Below, in pieces: positions 16,962 to 24,159 of a stretch of DNA of 34,260 nt. How positions within the stretch are numbered: position 1 is the stretch's first letter; each line of letters begins with the position of its first letter. A program made the position numbers and the translations under genes. The notes under the pieces are model-generated. The model worked only from the letters and a program-made list of their open reading frames with translations. It made no database searches and was not told the DNA's origin. Source of the stretch: Nitrospina sp. UBA6727 (GTDB lineage Bacteria; Nitrospinota; Nitrospinia; Nitrospinales; VA-1); NCBI GenBank assembly GCA_002454045.1, contig DKID01000010.1:21891-56150 (forward strand), in the 5' to 3' direction.

Positions 16962-17723
16962 TTAGAATCCGCCGCCGATTTTTGCGATGAAGGTGCGCAG
17001 TTCGCTTTCGATGGGACCATCCCAGTTTTTAGTTTCGTCGGCCAACGTGGAAAGGACGGCTTTGCCTTCGCTGATTTCCAGTGCGCTGGCGATGCTGACC
17101 AAAATTCTCGACCCGTATCGGTCAACCAAACCATGTTCTTCGGCGGCGCGGAAAGCCTTGTCCGACCCCATGATCATCGCCCATGCTTGGATGACGGAAA
17201 CTTGGGTCGACTCTCTAAATCGCAGGGCGTCCAACTCTTCCATATAGGTTCCTGCGTCCATCTGACCCGACTCGAATTTTTCGATCAACTGCTTCAGGTT
17301 TTGCTCTTTGGATTCTACCTTGCGGAAAATATATTCGAAAAACTTTGCTTCCGATTTTTTCAACTCATCCATATTCCAAGGACACTGAAAGTCCACCTCC
17401 TGCGAATTGCTAACCTTCCGCGTTTCCTTTTCGATTTTGCGGAGGCATTCGGGACATCGCCGACCTGCGTCGTGATTAAACTCGCTGCCGCATTGGCAAG
17501 GTGCCAACACGCTTTGCAAAGCAAGGGCGAGGGCATCGCCTTTTAATCCCAACACGTCGCGGAAGGCAATCCGCACGGGATTGGCGCGGGTCACCGACAG
17601 ACATCGAACGCACGAGGAGCAATATATTAGGTAAGAGTTTTCCCCGTCGCCGGGCTCGGTCACGGGTTTAAAAGTTGCCGGGCAGAGCACGCATTGCACT
17701 TCTTTGCGAAAGGTATCAGCCAT
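16962..17723 (-). CDS. Double zinc-ribbon protein with alpha-helical C-terminal domain, function unknown
   Basis: Not recognized as a named family. The 253-residue product has two cysteine clusters: C11, C14, C35 and C38 (with C41 nearby), then C76, C78, C90 and C93. This is the spacing of two zinc ribbons. A charged, probably coiled-coil helix follows at about 115-160 (ELKKSEAKFFEYIFRKVESK and onward), then a helical domain to the end. There is no signal peptide, so it is cytoplasmic. It lies downstream of the OFOR operon on the same strand but beyond its terminator, in its own unit. A rubredoxin-like or transcription-associated role is possible but unsupported. Confidence 0.7.
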   Translation of the reverse strand: MADTFRKEVQCVLCPATFKPVTEPGDGENSYLIYCSSCVRCLSVTRANPVRIAFRDVLGLKGDALALALQSVLAPCQCGSEFNHDAGRRCPECLRKIEKETRKVSNSQEVDFQCPWNMDELKKSEAKFFEYIFRKVESKEQNLKQLIEKFESGQMDAGTYMEELDALRFRESTQVSVIQAWAMIMGSDKAFRAAEEHGLVDRYGSRILVSIASALEISEGKAVLSTLADETKNWDGPIESELRTFIAKIGGGF

Positions 17724-17776
17724 CCGTCGTTACCGTCACCGTCGTCATCGTCACCGCCGCCGTTGTTCCTCGCCGC
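17724..17776. repeat. (A/G)NC triplet tract
   Basis: A run made almost only of the triplets GTC, ACC, GCC and ATC on the plus strand, directly upstream of the start of the zinc-ribbon gene. It is one of the degenerate spacer tracts seen repeatedly from here to the right end of the window. Confidence 0.6.
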
Positions 17777-17864
17777 GGTTTGAAAAAAAACTTCATGGGG
17801 ATTTCATTATTGGGTGAGAGGGATTGCCCGGCGCTAAAAAGTTTAACCGAACTCTGCGGGCAAT

Positions 17865-17895
17865 AAAAAACCCACGGCTCGGAGGCGCCATGGGT
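17865..17895 (-). terminator. Intrinsic terminator of the OFOR operon
   Basis: Read on the minus strand, ACCCATGGC and GCCGTGGGT form a 9-bp stem with one G-U pair around an 8-base loop, followed at once by a T6 run (17865-17870). It begins about 20 bases after the delta-subunit stop. It is the clearest rho-independent terminator in the window. Confidence 0.88.
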
Positions 17896-17914
17896 CTAAT
17901 AAAGTTTCAGGTGG

Positions 17915-18196
17915 TTAGCCAGAGTAGGCTTGGCCTAATTCAGCGGTTTCGGATTCTTTAGCGCCCATGATAACCTTGCCCGTCACCACGTCCACGGGGA
18001 ACATGGTAATCGCGTTGTGCGTACTGCAAACAACTTTGCAGAGGTCGCAACCTTTGCAACGCGGCTCAATCACTATCGCCTTTTGCGTGGCTTCGTCCAG
18101 CATGATGCAATCTGCTTCGGGACAATACATGATGCAAAGACGGCAACCTTTTTCCGCTATACATTTTTCGTTATCTACCCAAGCAACGTTATACAC
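17915..18196 (-). CDS. 2-oxoacid:ferredoxin oxidoreductase, delta (ferredoxin) subunit
   Basis: A 93-residue dicluster ferredoxin subunit. The first [4Fe-4S] motif begins at C12 with C18xxC21xxxC25P (EKGCRLCIMYCPEADC). The second is CKGCDLCKVVC at about 47-57, spaced CxxCxxCxxxC. The start is GTG with GAGGAAAAG about 10 bases upstream. It is the last gene of the OFOR operon and relays electrons from the catalytic beta subunit to soluble ferredoxin. The extra spacing between its first two cysteines departs from the standard CxxCxxC pattern. A 127-base gap of repeat tract separates it from the gamma-subunit gene. Confidence 0.88.
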   Translation of the reverse strand: MYNVAWVDNEKCIAEKGCRLCIMYCPEADCIMLDEATQKAIVIEPRCKGCDLCKVVCSTHNAITMFPVDVVTGKVIMGAKESETAELGQAYSG

Positions 18197-18244
18197 TCGA
18201 AACTTTTCCTCATTTGAAAAGGCTAAAACATTCGACCGTGGCCA

Positions 18245-18320
18245 ATGTCACCGTGACGACTAAACCGTCGCCGTCATCGTCTTCAACGCCACCGTCGTCA
18301 TTACCGTCGCGCCGCCGTAA
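18245..18320. repeat. (A/G)NC triplet tract with a repeated gene-end segment
   Basis: Spacer between the gamma and delta OFOR genes, built of GTC, ACC, GCC and ATC triplets. Read on the minus strand, CGGTTTAGTCGT occurs at the gamma-subunit stop (about 18318-18329) and again inside the spacer (about 18254-18268), followed in both by (T/C)ACGG. Confidence 0.6.
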
Positions 18321-18323
18321 CGA

Positions 18324-19007
18324 CTAAACCGCCACCAAATTCAGGTCCTGCTTCTCCGCCCACTCCGTGGCTATTCTGTGGGACTCGATGATCGTGTCCA
18401 TGTTGGCTTTGAGGAGCAATTCTTTCTTGGCGTATTTTTTCTTAATCGCTTCGTCAAGCGTCGCCGTCCCGCCGGACGCCACATACTTTTTGCCGAAGCG
18501 CTCCTGCAACGCGCCATCCAAAGCCTTGAGGGTCACCACCTTGGTCACGCCTGCGCAAGCGCCGATCATCGCCATGTTGGTGGAGAGTTCGGTCTTGCCA
18601 ATTTCCAACGCCAACTTGGTCGCGTCGTGATTGAGCACTTTGACGTTGAGGTCTTCCAAAGTTTGATGGTCTTCGTCGTTGAGAAGATCCGTCGGGGTGT
18701 TGATAATGACCAAACCGTTTTCTTTAATCCCGGAATAAAAGGGTGCCGTGTAACTTTTCTGCATGGTGATAACTTGCGCGTGAAACACCATGATGACGTC
18801 CGGGAACACCAGTTCGCCGCGGTCGTAAATGCGCTCCGACCCTACTCGGCAATAACTTTCGGCGGGAGCCATTCTTTTTTCGGCGCCGAAAAATGGATTC
18901 GAAATGGAGAACTTGCCATCGCGATTGGCGGCCATTGCCAAAAGATGCGCGGCCGTCACCGCCCCCTGCCCACCCAAACCGGAAATTCGGATATTCATTC
19001 TGCTCAT
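18324..19007 (-). CDS. 2-oxoacid:ferredoxin oxidoreductase, gamma subunit
   Basis: A 227-residue gamma subunit (POR/OFOR domain III), which packs against the alpha-beta core and helps bind coenzyme A. The N-terminal RISGLGGQGAVTAAHLLA and the PFFGAEKRMAPAESYCRVG stretch are the family hallmarks. TAGGAG lies 10 bases before the ATG; a second Met at residue 4 is an alternative start. It follows the beta subunit after 17 bases in the operon. Whether the complex uses pyruvate or 2-oxoglutarate cannot be decided from this subunit. Confidence 0.92.
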   Translation of the reverse strand: MSRMNIRISGLGGQGAVTAAHLLAMAANRDGKFSISNPFFGAEKRMAPAESYCRVGSERIYDRGELVFPDVIMVFHAQVITMQKSYTAPFYSGIKENGLVIINTPTDLLNDEDHQTLEDLNVKVLNHDATKLALEIGKTELSTNMAMIGACAGVTKVVTLKALDGALQERFGKKYVASGGTATLDEAIKKKYAKKELLLKANMDTIIESHRIATEWAEKQDLNLVAV

Positions 19008-19024
19008 AGTTTTGCGCTCCTATA

Positions 19025-19930
19025 TTAAGCGTTGACTGGCTTCTTGGCTTTCGCCGCTTTTTTTCTCGCCTTGGTTTCTTCTTTGATGGAATCCAAAAGT
19101 TTCTGGGCTTCCTCGGTGATGTATTCCTTTTGGACGAACCGACCGCCGATGGTTTCGGCGTCTTTCATTTCGTCCAGACCTTCCATGCTCTGCTTGCCGA
19201 TTTCGAGGATGCAAGGGGTGTAGAGTTGGACGAACGTGGGGCCTATTTCGCGCGCTACATAGATGGCGTTTTTGATCGCCTGCTCCACCCGGTTGGGTTT
19301 GCTGACGGTCAAGACGGCGATGTAAGCGCAACCGGCTTCGCGCGCAATTTCTGGCAAGCGCACCTTCTCAAAACTTTTGCCTTTTGGTGCCATCTTGGCG
19401 ACGAAACCTTTTTGCATCAGGCCGCTTTCCTGCCCGCCTGTGTTGGCATAGAGTTCGTTGTCAAAACAGATGGTGGTGAACTTTTCCTGACGGAACCAAG
19501 ACTGCATGGTCATGTCCAACCCGATGTCAACGGTCGCCCCGTCCCCAGCCAGAACCACCACGTCTTTTTCGACGTCGGGAAAACGGCTGGCCAAAGCCCG
19601 CTTCAAACCAGAGGCGATGGCGTTCTGATTGCCGAATAAGGAATGGATGTTGTGCACCGCAACGTGTGGGAAAACCAGACTGGTGCAACCGGTGGAACCG
19701 ACGAACACGGTGTCTTCCGGCGCTGGCAAACTGGCGAGGATGTAACGGAAGGCGATGGACTCGGGGCACCCGGCGCACAGAGAGTGTTGCTCAATCAACT
19801 CTTTGGAGGAACCGATGTCCTTCCAGCCGCGGTCCTGATTGCCGAAGGTGGCCGTCGCAACCAGTTCTTGATACTCTGGCGGCATGATGTCAGCCAGATC
19901 TTCGCATATACTGATTTTTTCCTTGCTCAT
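19025..19930 (-). CDS. 2-oxoacid:ferredoxin oxidoreductase, beta subunit
   Basis: The catalytic ThDP and [4Fe-4S] subunit, 301 residues. Cluster ligands are C52 and C55 (SLCAGCPES), C82 (STGCTS) and C240 (YTPCIL). The ThDP/magnesium motif is GDGATVDIG (129-137) through NELYANTGGQ (158-167). The C-terminus ends in a Lys/Ala-rich tail of about 15 residues. AAGGGGAG five bases before the ATG gives a strong start. In autotrophs with the reductive TCA cycle this enzyme runs in the carboxylating direction, making pyruvate from acetyl-CoA or 2-oxoglutarate from succinyl-CoA. Confidence 0.94.
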   Translation of the reverse strand: MSKEKISICEDLADIMPPEYQELVATATFGNQDRGWKDIGSSKELIEQHSLCAGCPESIAFRYILASLPAPEDTVFVGSTGCTSLVFPHVAVHNIHSLFGNQNAIASGLKRALASRFPDVEKDVVVLAGDGATVDIGLDMTMQSWFRQEKFTTICFDNELYANTGGQESGLMQKGFVAKMAPKGKSFEKVRLPEIAREAGCAYIAVLTVSKPNRVEQAIKNAIYVAREIGPTFVQLYTPCILEIGKQSMEGLDEMKDAETIGGRFVQKEYITEEAQKLLDSIKEETKARKKAAKAKKPVNA

Positions 19931-20001
19931 ACAACTCCCCTTAAATTAGCTCCCCGATTCGGGAAGGATAACTGGATAAAATTAGCGCCGACTCATCGCC
20001 G

Positions 20002-21240
20002 CTACATCCTGAGTTTTACGGTCTCCATACCTAAATGATTTTTGATTTGTTCCACAATAACTTCCGAAGGCATGGTCATGCCACCGCAAACATGCGGTCC
20101 CGCGTAAACCCTCTCGTTGTCCGGGATGGTGGATTTGATTTCGCGAGCCAACCAGCCGGCGATGTTAAACTCTGGGACGAAAATATGTTTCGCGTTTTTG
20201 GTGACCTGCCTGATTTCTTCGTAAGGGAAGGGGCGAATGGTTTTAATTTTGACTAGCCCCACCTTGACGCCGTCTGCTTCAAGAAGCCGGATGGCTTCCC
20301 GACTCTGCGACACCGCAGTCCCGGAGCCGACAATCAGAACTTCCTGGTCGGCGTTTTCCGTGTCAATCAAACCATCCAACAGAGGAACGGCGTGCTTGCG
20401 GGAGCGCTCAACCGCCGCCTTAACTTCCTGTTGCCAAGAAGCGTGGGTGGCGTAACTGATGTAATTGGATTTCATGACAAACGGGTCGCGCATCATGCGA
20501 ATCGGCGAGGTTTCCATATCCATAACGGGTTGCGGATTTTTGTATGGGTCGTAAGGAGTCAGGGTAAGATCCACCGGGGGAAGCTCCACCGTGTCCTTGG
20601 TATGGGTCACGAAAAAACCGTCGCAACACACCGCAATCGGGACATGCACATCCGGTTGCTCTGCGACGATGAAACCTTTCAGGATGAAATCAAAAAGGTC
20701 TTGCGCCGTCTCGGCGTGCCAAACCATCATCCCCGTCTCAAGCAGATAGTGCATTTCCAAAGTATCGGGCTGAATGCTCAGCGGCGAGTTAACCCCTCGG
20801 CAAGTCACGCAAACCTGAATCGGTAGCCGCGCTCCGGCCCACATGGGGAAGTTCTCCATGGCGCGCAGTGTACCCGGACCGGCGGTGGTGGTGAAAACGC
20901 GGTGTCCGCCAAACGCGGCGCCGGCGCATTGACCCATAACCGCAAACTCGCTCTCGCCGCGAAAGTATTCGTCCAGATAACCTTCCGCATAAATTTCGCC
21001 AATCAACGCCGCCGCTTCGCTCTGGGGGGTGATGGGGTAAGCCACGGAAGTCCCCACACTGGCTCGCTTGATGGCTTCGCGAATCACTTCACTGCCAGTC
21101 AAGAAACTCGGCGTTTGTTCCGCCTTGAAAAAAATGTCGTTGATGTCGGTGTAGGTCTGGTTCATCCTGTTCTTCTCACCGAGTTTTACATGGGTTGAAG
21201 CGATGACTCTTTTGTGCTTGAGTTCCACTTGCTTATTCAT
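20002..21240 (-). CDS. 2-oxoacid:ferredoxin oxidoreductase, alpha subunit
   Basis: A 412-residue alpha subunit supplying the pyrimidine-binding ThDP domain (domains I and II). YPITPQSEAAALIGEIYAEG (about 68-87) and the TTTAGPGTLRAMENFPMWAG stretch are typical, and the SNYISYATHA and KIKTIRPFPYEEI segments mark the C-terminal domain. The start at 21240 was preferred to an upstream in-frame codon (21279) because AGGAG lies seven bases before it. A 71-base gap separates it from the beta subunit. The operon order E, small membrane protein, alpha, beta, gamma, delta differs from the porEDABG and forDABGE orders described in Hydrogenobacter. Confidence 0.93.
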   Translation of the reverse strand: MNKQVELKHKRVIASTHVKLGEKNRMNQTYTDINDIFFKAEQTPSFLTGSEVIREAIKRASVGTSVAYPITPQSEAAALIGEIYAEGYLDEYFRGESEFAVMGQCAGAAFGGHRVFTTTAGPGTLRAMENFPMWAGARLPIQVCVTCRGVNSPLSIQPDTLEMHYLLETGMMVWHAETAQDLFDFILKGFIVAEQPDVHVPIAVCCDGFFVTHTKDTVELPPVDLTLTPYDPYKNPQPVMDMETSPIRMMRDPFVMKSNYISYATHASWQQEVKAAVERSRKHAVPLLDGLIDTENADQEVLIVGSGTAVSQSREAIRLLEADGVKVGLVKIKTIRPFPYEEIRQVTKNAKHIFVPEFNIAGWLAREIKSTIPDNERVYAGPHVCGGMTMPSEVIVEQIKNHLGMETVKLRM

Positions 21241-21283
21241 AAATCTACTCCTATGTAAAGAGTGCGCTGATACGGTCAAGGGT

Positions 21284-21601
21284 CTACGAAACGTTATTTA
21301 CCACTAATTTTGTAATTTTGTTACCTAAAACTCCTATCAGAAACCCTGGTCCAATAAAGACAATTATCCAAACTGTGAATATAAAATTACCAATGAACGG
21401 AATATCCGCAATTGGTCTAATAAAGTTGCCCCACATCTGAATAAGTTTAGGGGATTCGCTCCACGAACCACTTACGAAAACTGATATGAAAATAAAACCT
21501 ATTACTGACCCTCCAATAATCATCAGAATGTTGCCAATCTTCTCCAGAATCCTTCCTACGGTCAACATTTCAGACTCTATCTGGTGTATGTCAAAATACA
21601 T
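21284..21601 (-). CDS. Small AT-rich membrane protein, function unknown
   Basis: Not recognized. The 105-residue product has two long hydrophobic segments at about 22-46 and 70-96 with a short polar loop between. The gene is clearly more AT-rich than the OFOR genes on each side and lacks a ribosome-binding site. It lies in the gap between OFOR subunits E and alpha on the same strand, 43 bases before the alpha start. It may be a recent insertion carried on the operon transcript. It is not a known OFOR component. A later Met at residue 12 is an alternative start. Confidence 0.55.
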   Translation of the reverse strand: MYFDIHQIESEMLTVGRILEKIGNILMIIGGSVIGFIFISVFVSGSWSESPKLIQMWGNFIRPIADIPFIGNFIFTVWIIVFIGPGFLIGVLGNKITKLVVNNVS

Positions 21602-21647
21602 GAAATGATGATTAAAAACTTTCCGCAGATTTTCAACCTCGTATATG

Positions 21648-22289
21648 TCAAGCAGGCTCCACGATCGGGCCAGACCGGCTCATCTTAAATTGAGTAAATG
21701 GGATGGCTTGAGATTTTACGCCCTCCGATTTTAATTTCTTAACCGCGGCGATAAGTCTGCGGACCTTCTCGGCATTCGCATCGCGAAAAGAAAGACACGC
21801 ATCTTCATGCCCCGCTTGAGCACACACCGCTATTGTATAACACTTTGTCCCGCCGCGGATAATTTTTAAAGCTAAATTCGCCATATGACAATGAACCCCG
21901 ACGAAAATGCACACATCAATTTTATTATGCCAGATGGTCAAATTCGGATGGTTGGGGTTGATCTCAACCTCCGCGTCAATTTTGGGATACTTGGGGCGAT
22001 AGTCCGCCATCGGAATCAACCGCATCGGGACTTCGTTCGCCAACGCCCGAATGGCCGTGGCTTTTTCCGCGACGTGATCGTTCCATTTCCACAGCACCAA
22101 AGGTCCCGGGAAAATGGTCGGAACCTTCGCCTCTAAAAGTTTGCGGGCACAATATTCATACGCCTCCTCCTCGGGCACAATCCTGCCTTCGATATGCGCC
22201 TCGCCAGGGTCGGGCAAAACATTCCCCATGGATGCTGCGGCGGGAGGCAAAAACGCCTCGGGCCCGGGCTTGACCTGATACTGACTCAT
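21648..22289 (-). CDS. OFOR accessory subunit E, CO-dehydrogenase-beta/ACS-epsilon-like
   Basis: A 213-residue soluble protein resembling the CO dehydrogenase beta/acetyl-CoA synthase epsilon family (DHS-like Rossmann fold). Recognizable parts are the PTIFPGPLVLWKW segment, the HPNLTIWHNKIDVCIFVGVHCHMANLALK stretch (shown only in part here) and the C-terminal VRRLIAAVKKL helix. It has no iron-sulfur motif. Small extra subunits of this type (PorE/ForE) occur in the five-subunit OFORs of Hydrogenobacter, Nitrospira and Nitrospina, which tolerate oxygen better than four-subunit forms. GGGGA precedes the start by nine bases. Assignment to subunit E rests on family resemblance plus operon position. 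Confidence 0.72.
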   Translation of the reverse strand: MSQYQVKPGPEAFLPPAAASMGNVLPDPGEAHIEGRIVPEEEAYEYCARKLLEAKVPTIFPGPLVLWKWNDHVAEKATAIRALANEVPMRLIPMADYRPKYPKIDAEVEINPNHPNLTIWHNKIDVCIFVGVHCHMANLALKIIRGGTKCYTIAVCAQAGHEDACLSFRDANAEKVRRLIAAVKKLKSEGVKSQAIPFTQFKMSRSGPIVEPA

Positions 22290-22372
22290 TCTGATAATCC
22301 CCGTTCCGTAAGTTAAGTCTATGGCAAAGAATATTAATAACTTGTACTTAATTCACACAGACACCTTTGTTT

Positions 22373-22621
22373 TTACTCGCTCTCTTCAACCCACCCCTTA
22401 GATTTTAAGCAAGACTTGGTAATACTATTTCTACTGAATGCAAGCGCTATCACGCTAGCATTACTGTGTATAGGTGCGGCAACCTCTGCCTTATATTTAC
22501 AATCAGCTAAATCTTGTGACCATTTTTCAGGTGTGTAACTGTGATGTATAAATTTAGTTTGAGCACAGCCAGTGAATAACACAACGCTACTTAAAAAACT
22601 CACTATAATGAAAAATTTCAT
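22373..22621 (-). CDS. Small lipoprotein, function unknown
   Basis: An 82-residue AT-rich gene. The signal peptide ends in the lipobox LFTGC, with the lipidated cysteine at residue 19, and the mature protein of about 64 residues contains two more cysteines (CKYK and SCLKSKGW). GGAG five bases before the ATG supports the start. It is the first gene behind the strong minus-strand promoter at 22720-22748 and is followed by the OFOR E subunit after 83 bases without a terminator. The family resembles short outer-membrane lipoproteins of unknown role. Confidence 0.68.
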   Translation of the reverse strand: MKFFIIVSFLSSVVLFTGCAQTKFIHHSYTPEKWSQDLADCKYKAEVAAPIHSNASVIALAFSRNSITKSCLKSKGWVEESE

Positions 22622-22719
22622 TTTTCTCCATCCCCTCTAACAACAAAGGCGGTAAGGCGTAAGGGTTAATCACCTAACTATTAGTATAAGGCTTTATTAC
22701 CTTGAGAAAAAAGATACCC

Positions 22720-22748
22720 ATAATAAACCAGACCCGAAAAGTTGTCAA
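22720..22748 (-). promoter_or_regulatory. Near-consensus sigma70 promoter for the lipoprotein and probably the OFOR operon
   Basis: On the minus strand, a perfect TTGACA (22743-22748) and TATTAT (22720-22725) are separated by 17 bases. Transcription would start near 22713, giving a leader of about 90 bases before the lipoprotein ATG. No terminator is seen between the lipoprotein and subunit E, so the OFOR genes are plausibly read from it. Confidence 0.72.
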
Positions 22749-22802
22749 ACCTTAATCGCCAAAATAACCGCGATTATTTTCAACTGCGCGTTTGCCGATA
22801 TC

Positions 22803-22930
22803 CCCGCCACCGCCACCGTCATTCCAACGAAAAGCCCGCCCCCGGCTTGAACAGGGGTTGGAATCCAGTCATCACGACCGCCGCCAACGTCATCGCGACA
22901 CCGTCGTCGTGTCGCCGTCACCGTCGTCCC
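22803..22930. repeat. Triplet tract with long-form palindromic element
   Basis: (A/G)NC triplets flank a palindromic element at 22818-22869 with arms GTCATTCCAAC and GTTGGAATCCAG. Between the arms lie 28 bases that can form an inner AAGCC/GGCTT stem. The arms equal those of the short element at 30306-30332. Confidence 0.65.
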
Positions 22931-22942
22931 GGTCGGGGACGA
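22924..22942. other. Perfect 7-bp hairpin at the 3' end of the rubrerythrin-like gene
   Basis: TCGTCCC and GGGACGA flank a 5-base loop. The run of T on the minus strand precedes rather than follows the stem, so it does not fit an intrinsic terminator. It could stabilize the mRNA 3' end or act with another termination mechanism. Confidence 0.4.
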
Positions 22943-22947
22943 AAAAA

Positions 22948-23469
22948 TCAGAGCCGCTTTTGCAAATCTTCCAGCAAAGCAAGATGCTTTTTTTCTTCCA
23001 CCAGCAAATGCGAAAAGATGACCTTCACGTCCAGTTTTCTCTCCCCCTTAAGCAACCCTTGCAGTATTTCAATCGACCTTTTTTCCGCCGCAATTCCCAA
23101 CTCAAGAGCCTGCTTGTCGCTACGAATATTTTGCGAGGAAAAATCTTTGGCGGGGAAAATTTTGCCCTGCAACTCTTCGCCGATGAACCGCTGCAAATAT
23201 TCTTTGGGTCGCGCCCGACTCGCGATGGCCGGCTGCAAAAACCGGGCTTTTTCCTGCAGACTCTGGATGTGCTCCCTTTCCTCGTCAGCCAAGCGGGAGA
23301 ACATATTGCGGACGCGGAGGTCGTGAACTTTTTTCGCCGCCGACTCGTAAAAAAGTAGCCCTTCCTTTTCGATGCGGAGGCTGATCTCAATCGCATCCGC
23401 GCATTGAAAAGGAGCCCTGACCGCGGCCGTTTTCTCCGCCGCCGAAATTTTCGCCTTGCCTCTTTTCAT
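22948..23469 (-). CDS. Rubrerythrin-like ferritin-family diiron protein
   Basis: A 173-residue four-helix-bundle protein of the erythrin/rubrerythrin ferritin-like family. Iron-binding motifs are the first-helix EKEGLLFYE (about E36), the second-helix DEEREH (E64xxH67), the third-helix AAEKRSIE (about E129) and the fourth-helix VEEKKH (E159xxH162). It lacks a C-terminal rubredoxin domain. Such proteins reduce peroxide or sense and store iron. The frame is open to a TTG at 23514, but those extra 15 residues are encoded by triplet-tract DNA, so the ATG at 23469 was preferred. Neither start has a well-spaced ribosome-binding site. Confidence 0.78.
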   Translation of the reverse strand: MKRGKAKISAAEKTAAVRAPFQCADAIEISLRIEKEGLLFYESAAKKVHDLRVRNMFSRLADEEREHIQSLQEKARFLQPAIASRARPKEYLQRFIGEELQGKIFPAKDFSSQNIRSDKQALELGIAAEKRSIEILQGLLKGERKLDVKVIFSHLLVEEKKHLALLEDLQKRL

Positions 23470-23511
23470 TCCCCACCGCCACCGAAATTTTTTGGAAAGA
23501 ACTCCGCGCAA

Positions 23512-23578
23512 CAACCGCCACCGTCATCGTGACCGTCATCATCATCATCGCGCCCGCCATTGTCACCGCGACCGCGGA
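23512..23578. repeat. (A/G)NC triplet tract
   Basis: A spacer run of ACC, GTC, ATC and GCC triplets with a local (ATC)4-like stretch at about 23537-23550. It lies between the divergent rubrerythrin-like and RNase HI genes and extends into the possible 5' end of the former. Confidence 0.6.
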
Positions 23579-23707
23579 AACAATCTATCACAACTTTTCA
23601 TTCGCGCCGCCGAAAGAATCGGCAAAAACTGCGCGGCGCAAATTTCCGCAATGGGAATAGTATGTTACAGTGCGGCGAAACTCCAGCCCGTGGCGAGAAT
23701 CCAAACC

Positions 23708-24139
23708 ATGAACACAGTCGAAATATTCACCGACGGGGGATGCAAGGGCAACCCCGGTCCCGGCGGATACGGGTGCATCATCAAGCAAAACGGCGGCGTG
23801 CGGGAAATCAAAGGGGGGCATCCGCAAACCACCAACAACATCATGGAAATGACCGCCGCCATCGTCGCCCTGAAAGAGTTGCGCGACGCCTGCAAAATTA
23901 CATTGACGACGGACTCGCAATATGTCGTCAAGGGAATGACCGAGTGGATGAACGAGTGGATTCGCAACGGATGGAAAACGTCGCGCCGCCGCCACGTGAA
24001 AAACCGCGAACTTTGGCAGGAACTCCGCGAAGTGAGCCAACGCCACGCCATCACTTGGGTATGGGTGAGGGGCCACGACGGTCACCCGGAAAATGAACGC
24101 TGCGACCAACTGGCAAACGAAGCCATCGCGGAACTTTGA
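23708..24139 (+). CDS. rnhA: Ribonuclease HI
   Basis: Cuts the RNA strand of RNA-DNA hybrids at R-loops and lagging-strand primers. The 143-residue protein has the full catalytic set: D9 (FTDGGCKGNPGPGG), E47 (NNIMEMTAA), D69 (TTDSQY), H123 (RGHDGHPENERCD) and D133. The basic handle SRRRHVKNRELW of the E. coli-type enzyme is present. The frame is open 84 codons further upstream, but that part is repeat-encoded and lacks similarity, so the ATG at 23708 matches the family start. Its stop overlaps the region just upstream of mltA by 20 bases of spacing. Confidence 0.95.
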   Translation: MNTVEIFTDGGCKGNPGPGGYGCIIKQNGGVREIKGGHPQTTNNIMEMTAAIVALKELRDACKITLTTDSQYVVKGMTEWMNEWIRNGWKTSRRRHVKNRELWQELREVSQRHAITWVWVRGHDGHPENERCDQLANEAIAEL

Positions 24140-24159
24140 TTTTTACATCGGAAGACAAA

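Larger units (their letters stand above)
22622..22947. other. Gene-free stretch between the OFOR locus and the rubrerythrin gene
   Basis: No coding gene is supported here. From left to right it holds the leader and promoter of the lipoprotein/OFOR transcript, an AT-rich segment, a palindromic element with triplet tracts on both sides (22803-22930), and a perfect hairpin directly at the 3' end of the rubrerythrin-like gene (22924-22942). Confidence 0.7.

Noticed and set aside
23456..23707. In-frame 84-residue N-terminal extension of RNase HI
   Set aside because: His/Arg-rich translation of repeat DNA; E. coli-type RNase HI begins at the chosen ATG.
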